Below are positions 38,165-48,875 of a DNA stretch of 64,000 nucleotides, in pieces. A model generated the notes under the pieces. It ran no database searches. It saw only the letters and a list, made by a program, of their open reading frames with translations, and was not told where the DNA came from. Within the stretch, counting starts at the first letter, position 1. Each line of letters starts with the position of its first letter. The position numbers and the translations under genes were made by a program. Origin of the DNA: Isoptericola sediminis (GTDB taxonomy: Bacteria; Actinomycetota; Actinomycetes; Actinomycetales; Cellulomonadaceae); the NCBI RefSeq assembly GCF_013085345.1, contig NZ_JABFAJ010000024.1, forward strand, positions 62,001 through 126,000, read 5' to 3'.

Positions 38165-39174
38165 GCACACCCCAGGCCGTCGCGGAGGGTCGCGAGGTTC
38201 TCGGTCATGACATCAACGTAGTCGGCACCGGCGTCGACCTCCTCCGTGGTGAGGCCCTCCAGGGGGTTGAGGACCGCGGTGCCGACGCCGAGGTCGGCGG
38301 CGAGCGTCTCGGTGACCTTGGGGCTGGTGAGGGTCTCGGTGAAGAGCGTCTGCACGCCCTCGTGCTCGACGACCTCACCGATCTCGCGCAGCCGTGCGGG
38401 GGACGGCTCGGTCTCGGGGTCGATCTCGGCGACGCCGACCTGCGTCAGGCCGTAGCGCTCCGCGAGGTACCCGAAGGCGGCGTGGCTCGTCACGAGCGTC
38501 TCGCCCGCGCACGGTTCGAGGGCGGTGGCGAAATCGGCGTCCAGGTCGTCGAGCGTGCCCTGCAGCGCCTCGGCGTTGGCCGCGTAGGTGTCGGCGTTGT
38601 CGGGGTCGGCTGCGGCGAGCTGCTCGGCGACGGCGTCCGCGACCGGCTCGAGGAGGGTCGGGTCGAGCCAGAAGTGCGGGTCGAGGGGGCCGTGGCCGTG
38701 GCCGTCGTCCTCGGCGTGCTCCTCCTCCTCGTCCGCGTGCTCGGCGTGCTCCTCGGCGGTCTCGCCCTCGTGGCCGTCCTCGATCGTGCCCGGGCTCTCC
38801 TCGAGCTCGACCATCTCGGCGGCGTCCACCACGTGCTCCGGTGCGCGGGACTCGACGGCCTCGTCGACGGCCGGCTGGAAGCCCGACTGGTACACAACGA
38901 CGTCCGCCGTGCCGACGGCGCGCACCTGCGCGGGGGCGAGCTCGAGGTCGTGCGGCTCGGCGGCCGGGGGCGTGAGGTTCTCGACGTTCACGAGGTCGCC
39001 GCCGACCTGCTCCGCCACGTACTGCAGCGGGTAGAAGGAGGCGAGGACCTGGACGCCGTCGCCGTCGCCCGAGCCTCCATCCGTGGCGCCCGAGCCTCCG
39101 TCCGTGGCGCAGGAGGCGAGGACGAGGCTGAGGGGGAGCGCGGCGGCGAGGCCGAGGGTGGCACGACGAGTCAT
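38161..39174 (-). CDS. znuA: zinc/manganese ABC transporter substrate-binding lipoprotein
   Basis: The 337-residue protein has a lipoprotein signal (GLAAALPLSLVLASC) and the cluster A-I metal-binding fold: VQVLASFYPLQYVAEQVGGD, EPHDLELAPAQV, a His/Glu-rich loop between about residues 135 and 165 (EEHAEHADEEEEHAEDDGHGHG), then PHFWLDP, VTSHAAFGYLAERYGL and LFTETLTSPKV. The His-rich loop is the hallmark of ZnuA-type zinc-binding proteins, so zinc is favoured over manganese. A Zur-like box overlaps its start codon. Confidence 0.94.
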   Translation of the reverse strand: MTRRATLGLAAALPLSLVLASCATDGGSGATDGGSGDGDGVQVLASFYPLQYVAEQVGGDLVNVENLTPPAAEPHDLELAPAQVRAVGTADVVVYQSGFQPAVDEAVESRAPEHVVDAAEMVELEESPGTIEDGHEGETAEEHAEHADEEEEHAEDDGHGHGPLDPHFWLDPTLLEPVADAVAEQLAAADPDNADTYAANAEALQGTLDDLDADFATALEPCAGETLVTSHAAFGYLAERYGLTQVGVAEIDPETEPSPARLREIGEVVEHEGVQTLFTETLTSPKVTETLAADLGVGTAVLNPLEGLTTEEVDAGADYVDVMTENLATLRDGLGCA

Positions 39175-39188
39175 GAGAACGATTCTCA
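39174..39188 (-). promoter_or_regulatory. Zur box overlapping the znuA start
   Basis: TGAGAACGATTCTCA has perfect TGAGAA/TTCTCA arms around CGA and resembles the actinobacterial Zur box TGAAAATGATTTTCA. Its first base is shared with the znuA ATG. A weaker half-related TTGAGAACGAAAGTCAA follows at about 39194. Bound Zur would block initiation of the znuA-znuC-znuB-zur operon. Confidence 0.75.
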
Positions 39189-39389
39189 CCGTAGTTGAGA
39201 ACGAAAGTCAAGATCAGGGCCGGTGGCCCGGGGCGCTGAATTCTGCCGATCGGGCAGAACGGTCGATCCGGGGTGGTCGTGACTTCTGTCACGAAGAGGT
39301 CACGATGTCTACCTGAACGTTGACTGGGTCAAGCCTGTGGTCAAGGTTTAGCCATACAACTGGGCGAGGTTTGACGAGGTATGTGTGCG

Positions 39390-42300
39390 ATGAGTTATTT
39401 GCGGTTGACCCCTTCTCGGGCAACGACGTCGGTGGGCCTGGCCCTCGTGCTGGCGGCGCTCCCCGGCGTCGCTGCTGGTCTAGGAGGTGCGGACTCCTCG
39501 TCCGCGCTCGTCAGCGAGGCGTCGTGCGCCGCGGAGGCGGCTACCGACGCTGCCGCCGCGTCCCTCGCAGCAACATGCGGGTATGACGTAATCATCACGG
39601 ACGCGTTGACCGAGTGGGCCACGTCATACGTGCGCCCTGACGGTGCAGTCGTCCTCGAGACGTCGGCGAGAGCCGTGCGTCAGGACTCCGACGGTGACGG
39701 GCGCTGGGCACCGGTCGCCGTCGAGGTTCTTGCCACCCCGGTGGCCGCGGGTGAGGTCGAGGGCGTCCCCGCCGGCATGCTCCCGGTCACCGGAGGCGTG
39801 GAGCCGATGTGGCTCAACCCCGGTGGAGACGCCGGAGCCGACCTGCCGCTGGCGATGATCGGGCACCCCGACGAGCGCGTCAGCATGCATTCCGAGTCCC
39901 TGCCGGTCACGGCTGACGCCGCACTGAGCGATGACCGTGTGTCCTATGACTTCGGTGACGGTGTCTCACTGACCGTCGATGTCAACACCGACGGGACGAT
40001 CGTCACGCCCGTGGTCCGGGTCGAGGACCGGGCTGCCCTGGACCACCTCTAGAACGACCTGCTCGTCGACGGCCCGGGGGCGGCGCCCGGGCTGGACCTC
40101 CAGTTCAGGATGGAGACGTCGCCGGGGCTCTCCGTGGAAGCGAGCGCGGTGGGCTTCCAGGTCCGCAACGACGCCGGCAAGGTGGCCTTCGAGTCGAACC
40201 CGGTCGTGATGTGGGACTCGGCCGGCGGGCTCGACTGGGACGAGGTCGGCACCGCCGAGGGCCCGACGTCCGGGACTGACTCGAGCACTGACGCCCACCC
40301 GTCGAGCGGTGGGTCGGATGCCACGGCCGAGCTGACCACACGGGCTGACAAGGCTGCCGATGCCGCCGTCGCCGACCGAGAGGGAGCACCGGCCACCGGG
40401 GACCGGGTCGAGCTGATGGACGTCACGGTCGGGGACGGTGTCGTCACCGTCCGTCCGGATGCCGCCGTCCTTGCCGATCCCGAGCTGGAGTTCCCGCTGT
40501 ACCTCGACCCCAGCATCGGTGCGGACAGCCCGACACGATGGGGGACGATCCGCTCCGCGTGGCCCACGGGGAACGTCTGGAAGAACGGTGACGACCAGGG
40601 CCTCGGGTTCTGCGACGCGTCGTGGGTGTCCTCGTGTGACCAGGACAGCAAGCACCGCCTCCTGTGGCGTTTCAGTGCGCTGCGGTACGGGTCTGACGGG
40701 GTTCTCCTGAAGAACCTCGACAGCGCGGACATCATCAGCGCCGACTTCAGCGTCTACGGCACGCACTCGTGGGACTGCACGCCGCGGGACGTCAAGGTGA
40801 ACGGCATCGACGACGTCGACAACACCGTCACCTGGAACAACCAGCCGGACTGGATGGGAGTGCAGGAGGTCAAAACCGTCTCGCACAAGGCCGCGTGCGA
40901 CAACAAGCGGCGGATCGTCTGGGACGTCACCGCGCGCACCAAGACCTCCACGAGCCGGGACCAGTCCTGGGTCGCGCTCGGGATGAGGGCGGTCGACGAG
41001 TCGACGATGACGCACTGGAAGCGGTATCAGGCGGATACCGCCAAGCTGACCATCGTCTTCAACCGCGCTCCTGACGTGCCGTCGAGCTCGTCCATGACCA
41101 CCGAGGGTCTGTCCACGTGCGCCTCGAGCAGCAACCCGCTGGACGTCCGGACGCTGGAGCCGACTCTTCAGGCCAAGGGCACCGATCCGGACGGGCAGAA
41201 GGTCGGCATGGAGTTCCGGGCCGTCCAGTCCGGCGGCAGTGAGGTCTACAACTCGGCCTGGACGAGCGAGCAAGCTTCGGGACAGACCCACACCAAGAAG
41301 GTGGCGTCTGGCAAGCTGCAGTCCGAGAAGGTCTACTGGTGGAGCGCTCGGGCCAAGGACAGCGACGGCAAGATCTCCGACTGGTCGGGTGCGAACTGCT
41401 ACTTCCGGCCGGACGTGACCCCGCCGGCGACGCCGACGGCGACGTCGAGCGTGTACGGCCGTGACGCCGTGGGCGGCGGCGCCGGTGTGGCGGGTTCCTT
41501 CACCTTCGACGACGCGGGTTCGGGCGACGTGGTGAAGTACTGGTACTCGTTCGACTCCGACGCCATGCAGGACTCCGTGACGGCGTCCGGCGGGACGGGC
41601 ACGATCTCCTTCACGCCGCAACGCACCGGGTCCCACGTGCTGTACGTGCAGGCGGAGGACAAGGCCGGCTATAAGTCGGGCGACCCATTGGTCTACCGCT
41701 TCAGTGTGGACCAGCCATCGGCGATCTGGTGGAACTTCGACGAAGGCTCGGGGACCGTTGCCGCGGATTCCGGGGCGCTGGAAGGCGGCCCTGGCGGTCA
41801 TGACCTGACCGTGTCGGCGCCGTGGCTCCCATACGGGTACAACGGATCGGGCAGCGCTCTGGACTTCGGTGGTACCGCCGAGACGTGGGCTCGGTCGACC
41901 GAGATCGTGCTTGACCCGTCCGAGAGTTACACCGTGTCTGCCATGGTGATGCCAGGTGCGGTGAACCTCGGACATCGAATGGCTGTCAGCCAGGACGCCG
42001 CAACCGGGAGCGCCTTCAAGCTGGGCTATCTCGACGTCGGGTCCGAGTGTTCGGCCGAGGCGATCCAAGGCTGCTGGGCCTTTCTCATGTACGCCGACGA
42101 AGGCGCGCCGGAAACTGCCGTGACGTCGACGCTACCGGTCCGCACCGCGGAACCCACGCGACTCACCGGCGTGTACGACGCCGCGACGACTCAGATGAAG
42201 CTCTACGTGTGCAATTACAGCGACACAGGCTTCAAGGCCGAGCTTGTCGGAACGACGAGCTTCGAACCGACGAGTACCGAGTGGACCGCTGGCGGAAGCC

Positions 42301-42425
42301 TGCAGATTGGCCGCGCCAAGGTCGGCGGGTCGGCAAGCGAGTTCTGGGACGGAATGGTCGACGACGTCCGCATCTATGACCAGGCTCTCGATGCAGATGC
42401 CGTCTCTCGAATCTGCGGGGGTTAG
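39390..42425 (+). pseudogene. secreted DNRLRE/LamG-type surface protein gene with an in-frame amber stop
   Basis: One frame runs from ATG 39390 to TAG 42423-42425 and would encode about 1,011 residues, but TAG at 40050-40052 interrupts it. The first part has a signal peptide (ATTSVGLALVLAALPGVAAG) and a short beta-rich region. After the stop the same frame continues at once (NDLLVDGPGAAPGLDLQF) with a DNRLRE-like region (ISADFSVYGTHSWDC, VTWNNQPDW), fibronectin-like segments and a C-terminal LamG/concanavalin domain (AIWWNFDEGSGTVAADSG ... MVDDVRIYDQALDADAV). CAG to TAG would explain it. Such proteins often sit beside RHS genes in actinobacteria. It may be dead, or the C-terminal part may still be made from ATG 40110, which has no good ribosome-binding site. 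Confidence 0.8.
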
Positions 42426-42500
42426 ACGGCGATGCCGTAGAGGTTCCTGTAACTGGCACGAGAAACGTAATGGATGAGGGATTGGCGAGGGTGGGCGGAG

Positions 42501-45500
42501 ATGGGTCGGTTGGGATCGCGTGGACGGTGGCTGGGTCTCGGGTTGTGTCTGGTGCTGGTCGGCACCGGCTTGCCGGCAGCGGCGCAACCGGGTGAGGACG
42601 ACGGGCCTTCACTGGCCGAGCGAGAGGGATGGACGCTCGCCGAGCGTGCCGCCTACGGGGAAGAGCTGTGGGGAGACCCTGACAAGGTCGACCCGGTCAC
42701 GTCCACCGACGCCGATCCCGTCCCGCTGACCGACCAGGCGGACGTCGAGGGCACCACCGAGTGGGCGACAGCCCATGCCGCCGAGGTACTCGCCGGCAAG
42801 GACATCGCCGGCGGTCGGGCCGACGTCGCCGTGCCCGGCAAGGGGAGCGCGAAGGCCCAGGCCGGTGGCGTGCCGATCCAGGTGCGGGCGAAGGACAAGG
42901 TCGCCCGGTCCGCCGCTCCCGATCTCGTCGTGGAGACGGCGAGCAGCGACCAGGCGCGCGCGGCGGGTGTTCACCTGCTCGTCGGCGCGCAGGCCCAGGG
43001 GAAGCGGGAGGCAGGCAAGCCGAACCACGGCGGCCGGGTCGAGCTGACGGTGGACGCCGCTGCGCTCGGTGACATGGGCGGGGACTTCTGGCAGCGTGCC
43101 CGTGTCGTGGAGCTTCCTGCGTGTGCTCTGCAGACTCCCGCGAAGCCGGAGTGCTCGACGCAGACCGTGGTGGAGGACGCGGTGGTGGACGCCGAGTCAC
43201 GCACCTTCACGGCCACGGTGGATCTCGAGACATCCGATGAGCCGGTTGTCACCGAGCAGGAGCCCCTGACGCTGTTCAGCAGCGACCAGCAGTCCCTGTC
43301 GCTGTCGTCGAGCACGACCACGACCATGACGGTGATGGCCCTGTCCGCCGGACCCTCGGGCTCGAGCGGGGACTGGGCAGCGACCCCGCTGAGCCCCTCG
43401 GCGTCGTGGGACGTCTCGACGCAGTCGGGCAGCTTCTCGTGGAGCTATCCGCTGCGGGTGCCCTCCACCCCGGGAGGTCTGCAGCCGGATCTGGCACTGT
43501 CCTACGACTCCGGTTCCCTCGACGGGCGGGTCGCGTCGACGAACAACCAGTCGGGGCCGGTCGGTGACGGGTGGAGCCTCACGGGTGGTGGCTACGTGGA
43601 GCGCAAGTACGCCTCGTGCTCGGAGGACACCGACCCGGTCGACGGCAAGGAGCCGAACAACGCCAGTCACGAGACGGGTGACCTGTGCTGGTTCGACGAC
43701 AACGCCACCCTGGTGCTGAACGGCCAGGCCAACGAGCTCATCCGTGACGGGTCGTCGGGCACGTGGCGGCTGGAGAGCGACGACAACACGAAGGTCGAGA
43801 AGCTCACGGGCGGCTGGAACGGGGACAACGACAAGGAGTACTGGAAGGTCACGACGTCCGACGGGACCCAGTACTGGTTCGGGCGGGGCAAGCGATCCTC
43901 GACCGACGGCAAGGCGTACTCCGACTGGACGGTGCCGGTCTACGGCAACCACCCGGGCGAACCCTGCTACAACACGTCCTTCGCCTCCTCGAAGTGCACC
44001 CAGATCTGGCGGTGGAACCTCGACTACGTCGTGGACACCTCCGGGAACTCGATGACGCTGCAGTACCAGCGCGAGTGGAACCGCTACGGCTACAACAACA
44101 ATGCCGGGACTCAGTCGTACGTGAGTGGTGGTGTGCTGAGCCGGATCGACTTCGGGACGCGCACGGGCTCGGACGTCGGGGGCACGGTTCCGGCACGGGT
44201 GTGGGTCACGCGCTCGGAGCGCTGCCTCGACAGCACCGGTTGTGACTGGGCGTCCGCTCCCGACAACCCCTCGAAGTGGCCCGACGTCCCGACCGACCTC
44301 GTCTGCGACTCGACGACGTCATGTCCGGATGTCACCTCGCCGGCCTTCTTCTCGCACCGTCGCATCTCGAAGATCACGACCCAGCTGCGCACCAGCTCGG
44401 GCGCCTGGCGTGACGTGGACCGCTGGGACCTGACCCACACGCAGCCGGACCCGGGTGACGGGTCGAACGCGACCCTGTGGCTCGACAAGGTCCAGCACCT
44501 CGGTGTCGGCAGTGGCACGACCGTCACGCTGCCGGCCACGACGTTCACCGGTGTCCAGATGGCCAACCGTGTGGACTCGCGGGACGACGGACGCTTGGCG
44601 ATGAACCGGTACCGCATGAGCTCGATCCAGTCGGAGTCCGGGTCAGTCACGTCGATCTCGTACACCGGTACGGGGGACTGCACCCCGACGTCCGTGCCGA
44701 GCGAGCCGGCGACGAACGACCAGCGGTGCATGCCCGTGTGGTGGTCGCCGGAAGGGGCGACCGAGCCGGAGCTCGAGTACTTCCACAAGTATCTGGTCAC
44801 GGCCGTGACGGAGAACGCCCAGGACGGCACCTCCGACCCGGTGGTCAGCACCTACTCCTACGTCGGGTCGCCGGCGTGGCACTACGACGACAACCCGCTG
44901 GTGCCCAAGAAGCGCCGTACGTGGGGGCAGTGGCGCGGTTACCAGACGGTCGACGTCCGGGCAGGTGACCCGGAGGCCCCGGGCCAGCCGCAGACCCGCA
45001 CCCGCTACCGGTACTTCCGGGGCATGGACGGTGACCGGACGGCCTCTGGCGGCAGCAAGTCCGTGACGGTCGACGGCATCACCGACCGGGACCAGTTCGC
45101 CGGGATGTTGCGTGAGTCGATCGTGTACGACGGCTCTGACGTAGTGGAGCGCACCAAGAACGTCCCGTGGCGGTCGCCGGCGACGGCCACCGACGCGGAC
45201 GGCGAGAAGGCGTTCCACGTCGGCATCAAGCAGACGACGACCGAGACGACGTTGGCCTCGGGGGGTGTGCGCACCTCGGAGGTCACCACCGAGTTCGACG
45301 ACACCTACGGCATGCCCGTCAGCGTCAGCGACACCGGGGACGCCGCGACTGCGGCCGACGACGTCTGCACCCGGACCTGGTACGCACGCAACACGGCCAA
45401 GAACATCCTCGAGCCGGTCCAGCGGACCGAGACCGTCTCGGTGAAGTGCAGCGCGACCCCGTCACGTCCCGCCGACGTGGTCTCGGACCAGCGGTTCGCC

Positions 45501-48500
45501 TACGACGGCCAGGCGGTGGGTGCTGCGCCGACCAAGGCGAGGATGACCCGCCAGGAAGAGGTCGACCGCTATGCGTCGGGCTCACCCGTCTACCAGACCG
45601 TCTCGAAGCTCGGCTACGACACGTTCGGTCGGGTGACGAGCAGCGAGGACGCCCTGGGCCGCAAGTCCACGACGGCCTACACGGACACCGAGGGCCTGAC
45701 GACGAAGGTGACGACCACGTCGCCGGACCCCGATGGTTCCGGCTCGTTGTCGGCCCACGTGACCGCCGCAGAGGTCGACCCGGCCTGGGGTACGCCCACC
45801 AAGGTCACCGACGCTGCCGGCAAGGTCGCCACCGGCACCTACGACGCCCTGGGCCGGCTGACGCAGGTGTGGTTGCCTGGGCGCACGCAGGGCACGGACA
45901 CCCCCACCATGAAGTACGCCTACGCGGTGCGGTCGAACGGGCAGAACGCCGTCACGACCTCCGTGCTCAACCACGACGCGTCGGCCTACCAGACGTCCAC
46001 GGTGCTCTACGACGGCATGCTCCGCCAGAGGCAGACGCAGTCACCGTCGGCGGACAAGAACAACCCGGGACGTATCGTCACGGACGTGTTCTACGACTCC
46101 CGGGGCCTGGTCGAGGTGACCAACCGTCCGTGGTTCACGACCGGTTCGCCCAGCACCACACCGGTGACGACGACGTCGACCGTTCCCGGGTCGACGGTGA
46201 CCGAGTACGACGGCGCCGGCCGAGCGGTGAGCGAGATCTTCCGCGTGCACGAGGTCGAGGAGTGGCGCACGGAGACGACCTACGGCGGCGACCGCGTCAC
46301 GGTCGACCCGCCGTCGGGAGGGACGGCGACGACGACGTTCGTCGACGTCCGGGGCAACACGACGACGCTGCGGGAGTTCCTGGGCCACAACCCCACCGGT
46401 TCGTCCCAGGACACGACGTATGACTACGACGCCGGCGGTCGCATGGTCGGTGTGACCGACCCCGCCGGCAACGACTGGACCTACACCTACGACCTGCGCG
46501 GGCGCCAGACCGCCTCGTCCGACCCGGACAAGGGCACGACGTCCAGCACCTACGACGCGGCCGGCCAGCTGGTCACGACCACCGACGCCCGCGGCGAGAC
46601 GCTGGCCTACACGTACGACAACCTGGGCCGACAGACCACGATGCGTGACGACTCACCGACCGGGGCTGTGCGCGCCCGCTGGGTGTACGACACCCTCGTC
46701 AAGGGTCAGCTCACCCGGTCCGAGCGCATCGCCGACGGCGAGACGTACACGGTGGCCGTCACGGACTACGACGACGGCTACCGGCCGCTGGGACAGACCG
46801 TCACGGTGCCGGACGGCCACGGGAACCTGTCCGGTTCGTACACCACCGATTACAGCTATACCGACGACGGGCGCATCGAGCAGATCCTCTTCCCGGCCGC
46901 CGGAAACCTCCCGGCAGAGGAGGTGAACACCTTCTATGACGAGGCGAACCAGGCTCATCGCATGGGGACGGTGTTCAAGCCCTACAACGCTCCGTTCGGT
47001 GCGGTCGTCGCCGGCAGCGACCACTCGCCGTACGGGGAGCTCCTGCGCGCCGACCTGGGATCGAACTACTCGGTCATGTGGCACCAGCAGTTCGCCGAGG
47101 GCACCCGCCGGCTCGAGACCTCCTGGGTCCAGCGTGGGGGGCAGAGCGGCTACGACTACGACGCGGCCTACTCCTACGACGATGCCGGCAATGTGCTCAA
47201 GGTTGCTGACACCCCCGATGGCAGCACCAGTGACGTGCAATGCTTCGCCTATGACGGGCTGCGGCGGATGACGGAGGCATGGACGCCGTCGTCGGGCGAC
47301 TGCGCGACGGCGCGGTCGGCCACTGCCCTCGGTGGAGCGGCGAAGTACTGGAACTCGTACTCCTTCGATGCGGTCGGCAACCGGACGGAGCTGGTGGAGA
47401 GGGGCTCGGGCACGACGACGAGCACCTACAACTACCCGGCCGCCGGTAGCGCTCGACCTCATGCCGTGACGCAAGTGACGGCCACCGGAACGGATGCCGG
47501 TACGTCCTCGTACGCCTACGACGAGGCGGGGAACATGACGACCCGCGATGCTGCGGGCCGCGCTGCCCAGACGCTGACATGGGATCCGGAGGGTGAGCTG
47601 TCCACGGTCAAGGAGGGCTCGACGACCGTCGGCGAGTACGTGTACACCGCCGACGGCGAGCGACTGCTGCGCACCGAGGGCGGAACCACGACGCTGTACC
47701 TGCCGGGTGGTCAGGAGGTGACGCTGGCCGGGTCGAGCATGACGGCCAAGCGGTACTACTCCTTCGAGGGCAACACCGTCGGGGTGCGTACCGCCGGCGG
47801 TCCGTCCGGGATGACCACGATCGTCTCCGACCATCACGGCACCGGGGCGGTGCAGGTGGACCAGTCGTCCAGCACGATGGTGCGCCGCTACACCACACCG
47901 TTCGGAGAGGATCGTGGACCGCAGGCGTCCTGGACGGGAGACCACGGGTTCCTGGACAAGCCGACGGACTCCACAGGGCTGGTGGCGATCGGAGCGCGCT
48001 ACTACGACCCGGAGCTGGGCAAGTTCATCAGCGTCGACCCGGTGATGGACCTGTCCGACCCTCAGCAGTGGGCGGCCTACACCTACGGGAACAACAACCC
48101 CGTCACGTGGGCGGACCCGACGGGCGAGCTCCCCATGGGGGCCGGCCACACGGGCTACAACCCGAGGACGGACAAGAAGGGCGGCGACCCCTGCTCGAAG
48201 GCGAACTCGTGCGTCAAGCGGGAAGAACGCAAGGGAAAGATTGTGCGGGTCCGCTACAACTACACCGCCCGCGCCGTGCAGTACTTCACATCACGCCCAA
48301 CGCGCTCCTACGCCGATGTTCAGGTCAACGCTACCTACAAGAAGCACAACGAGCGCGCAAAGGCCCGAGAGAGAGGCAAGAACCGTCGGTCTGAGGAGAA
48401 GGAATCGCCAAAGGACTTCCTTGGGGACGTGAATGAGTGGATTAAGTCGGATGAGGTTAAGGATGGGTTGGTTGTCGCAGCAAAAGTTGCGGGTGTCGCG

Positions 48501-48875
48501 GCGATGGGTGCCTGTATCTTGGCAACCGCAGGCGTGTGTGGAGCTGTCGGTGTCGCCGCAGTTGTCGTCGGGGCGACCTCGAATGCAGTTCAGGCTTATC
48601 GTGGCGACCAAAGTTGGGTAACTGCTGCGAGGAAGACCTCGACCGATGCGGTCTTGAATCGAATTCCAGGCGTTCGAACGATTCGAAGAGCCGACATTCT
48701 GCGCATGGGGCGACATTCAGGGTTGGCGGGCTTTGCTCGCAGGACCTCTGACCTTAATGCGGAGTTCAGCTTGTCTCTCAATGCGGCATTTCGGTTCCGC
48801 CCGGATCAGACTGCAGTTCGTCTGACGGGACAAGGGTTTGCCGGATTGAACGCATTGAATGGTTGGATCTCGTGA
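42501..48875 (+). CDS. RHS/YD-repeat protein, candidate polymorphic toxin
   Basis: The protein has about 2,124 residues. ATG 42501 gives a clean signal peptide (GRWLGLGLCLVLVGTGLPAAAQ); ATG 42474 is an alternative. Near residue 310 a region FSWSYPLRVPSTPGGLQPDL begins the RHS-type beta shell. YD repeats (YDAAGQL, YTYDLRGRQ, YDNLGRQ) follow, and the RHS core GARYYDPELGKFISVDPVMD ends near residue 1850. The last 250 residues are the variable tip: GHTGYNPRTDKKGGDPCS, a basic stretch, a hydrophobic segment (VAAKVAGVAAMGACILATAG) and a tail ending GFAGLNALNGWIS. This tip is visibly less GC-rich than the shell. I recognise no toxin family, and the tip may be truncated. A membrane-protein gene overlaps the stop. 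Confidence 0.93.
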   Translation: MGRLGSRGRWLGLGLCLVLVGTGLPAAAQPGEDDGPSLAEREGWTLAERAAYGEELWGDPDKVDPVTSTDADPVPLTDQADVEGTTEWATAHAAEVLAGKDIAGGRADVAVPGKGSAKAQAGGVPIQVRAKDKVARSAAPDLVVETASSDQARAAGVHLLVGAQAQGKREAGKPNHGGRVELTVDAAALGDMGGDFWQRARVVELPACALQTPAKPECSTQTVVEDAVVDAESRTFTATVDLETSDEPVVTEQEPLTLFSSDQQSLSLSSSTTTTMTVMALSAGPSGSSGDWAATPLSPSASWDVSTQSGSFSWSYPLRVPSTPGGLQPDLALSYDSGSLDGRVASTNNQSGPVGDGWSLTGGGYVERKYASCSEDTDPVDGKEPNNASHETGDLCWFDDNATLVLNGQANELIRDGSSGTWRLESDDNTKVEKLTGGWNGDNDKEYWKVTTSDGTQYWFGRGKRSSTDGKAYSDWTVPVYGNHPGEPCYNTSFASSKCTQIWRWNLDYVVDTSGNSMTLQYQREWNRYGYNNNAGTQSYVSGGVLSRIDFGTRTGSDVGGTVPARVWVTRSERCLDSTGCDWASAPDNPSKWPDVPTDLVCDSTTSCPDVTSPAFFSHRRISKITTQLRTSSGAWRDVDRWDLTHTQPDPGDGSNATLWLDKVQHLGVGSGTTVTLPATTFTGVQMANRVDSRDDGRLAMNRYRMSSIQSESGSVTSISYTGTGDCTPTSVPSEPATNDQRCMPVWWSPEGATEPELEYFHKYLVTAVTENAQDGTSDPVVSTYSYVGSPAWHYDDNPLVPKKRRTWGQWRGYQTVDVRAGDPEAPGQPQTRTRYRYFRGMDGDRTASGGSKSVTVDGITDRDQFAGMLRESIVYDGSDVVERTKNVPWRSPATATDADGEKAFHVGIKQTTTETTLASGGVRTSEVTTEFDDTYGMPVSVSDTGDAATAADDVCTRTWYARNTAKNILEPVQRTETVSVKCSATPSRPADVVSDQRFAYDGQAVGAAPTKARMTRQEEVDRYASGSPVYQTVSKLGYDTFGRVTSSEDALGRKSTTAYTDTEGLTTKVTTTSPDPDGSGSLSAHVTAAEVDPAWGTPTKVTDAAGKVATGTYDALGRLTQVWLPGRTQGTDTPTMKYAYAVRSNGQNAVTTSVLNHDASAYQTSTVLYDGMLRQRQTQSPSADKNNPGRIVTDVFYDSRGLVEVTNRPWFTTGSPSTTPVTTTSTVPGSTVTEYDGAGRAVSEIFRVHEVEEWRTETTYGGDRVTVDPPSGGTATTTFVDVRGNTTTLREFLGHNPTGSSQDTTYDYDAGGRMVGVTDPAGNDWTYTYDLRGRQTASSDPDKGTTSSTYDAAGQLVTTTDARGETLAYTYDNLGRQTTMRDDSPTGAVRARWVYDTLVKGQLTRSERIADGETYTVAVTDYDDGYRPLGQTVTVPDGHGNLSGSYTTDYSYTDDGRIEQILFPAAGNLPAEEVNTFYDEANQAHRMGTVFKPYNAPFGAVVAGSDHSPYGELLRADLGSNYSVMWHQQFAEGTRRLETSWVQRGGQSGYDYDAAYSYDDAGNVLKVADTPDGSTSDVQCFAYDGLRRMTEAWTPSSGDCATARSATALGGAAKYWNSYSFDAVGNRTELVERGSGTTTSTYNYPAAGSARPHAVTQVTATGTDAGTSSYAYDEAGNMTTRDAAGRAAQTLTWDPEGELSTVKEGSTTVGEYVYTADGERLLRTEGGTTTLYLPGGQEVTLAGSSMTAKRYYSFEGNTVGVRTAGGPSGMTTIVSDHHGTGAVQVDQSSSTMVRRYTTPFGEDRGPQASWTGDHGFLDKPTDSTGLVAIGARYYDPELGKFISVDPVMDLSDPQQWAAYTYGNNNPVTWADPTGELPMGAGHTGYNPRTDKKGGDPCSKANSCVKREERKGKIVRVRYNYTARAVQYFTSRPTRSYADVQVNATYKKHNERAKARERGKNRRSEEKESPKDFLGDVNEWIKSDEVKDGLVVAAKVAGVAAMGACILATAGVCGAVGVAAVVVGATSNAVQAYRGDQSWVTAARKTSTDAVLNRIPGVRTIRRADILRMGRHSGLAGFARRTSDLNAEFSLSLNAAFRFRPDQTAVRLTGQGFAGLNALNGWIS

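Noticed and set aside
40050-40052. Pyrrolysine or programmed readthrough of the amber codon
   Set aside because: No downstream insertion-type structure is apparent, and the island looks compositionally unstable; a nonsense change is simpler.
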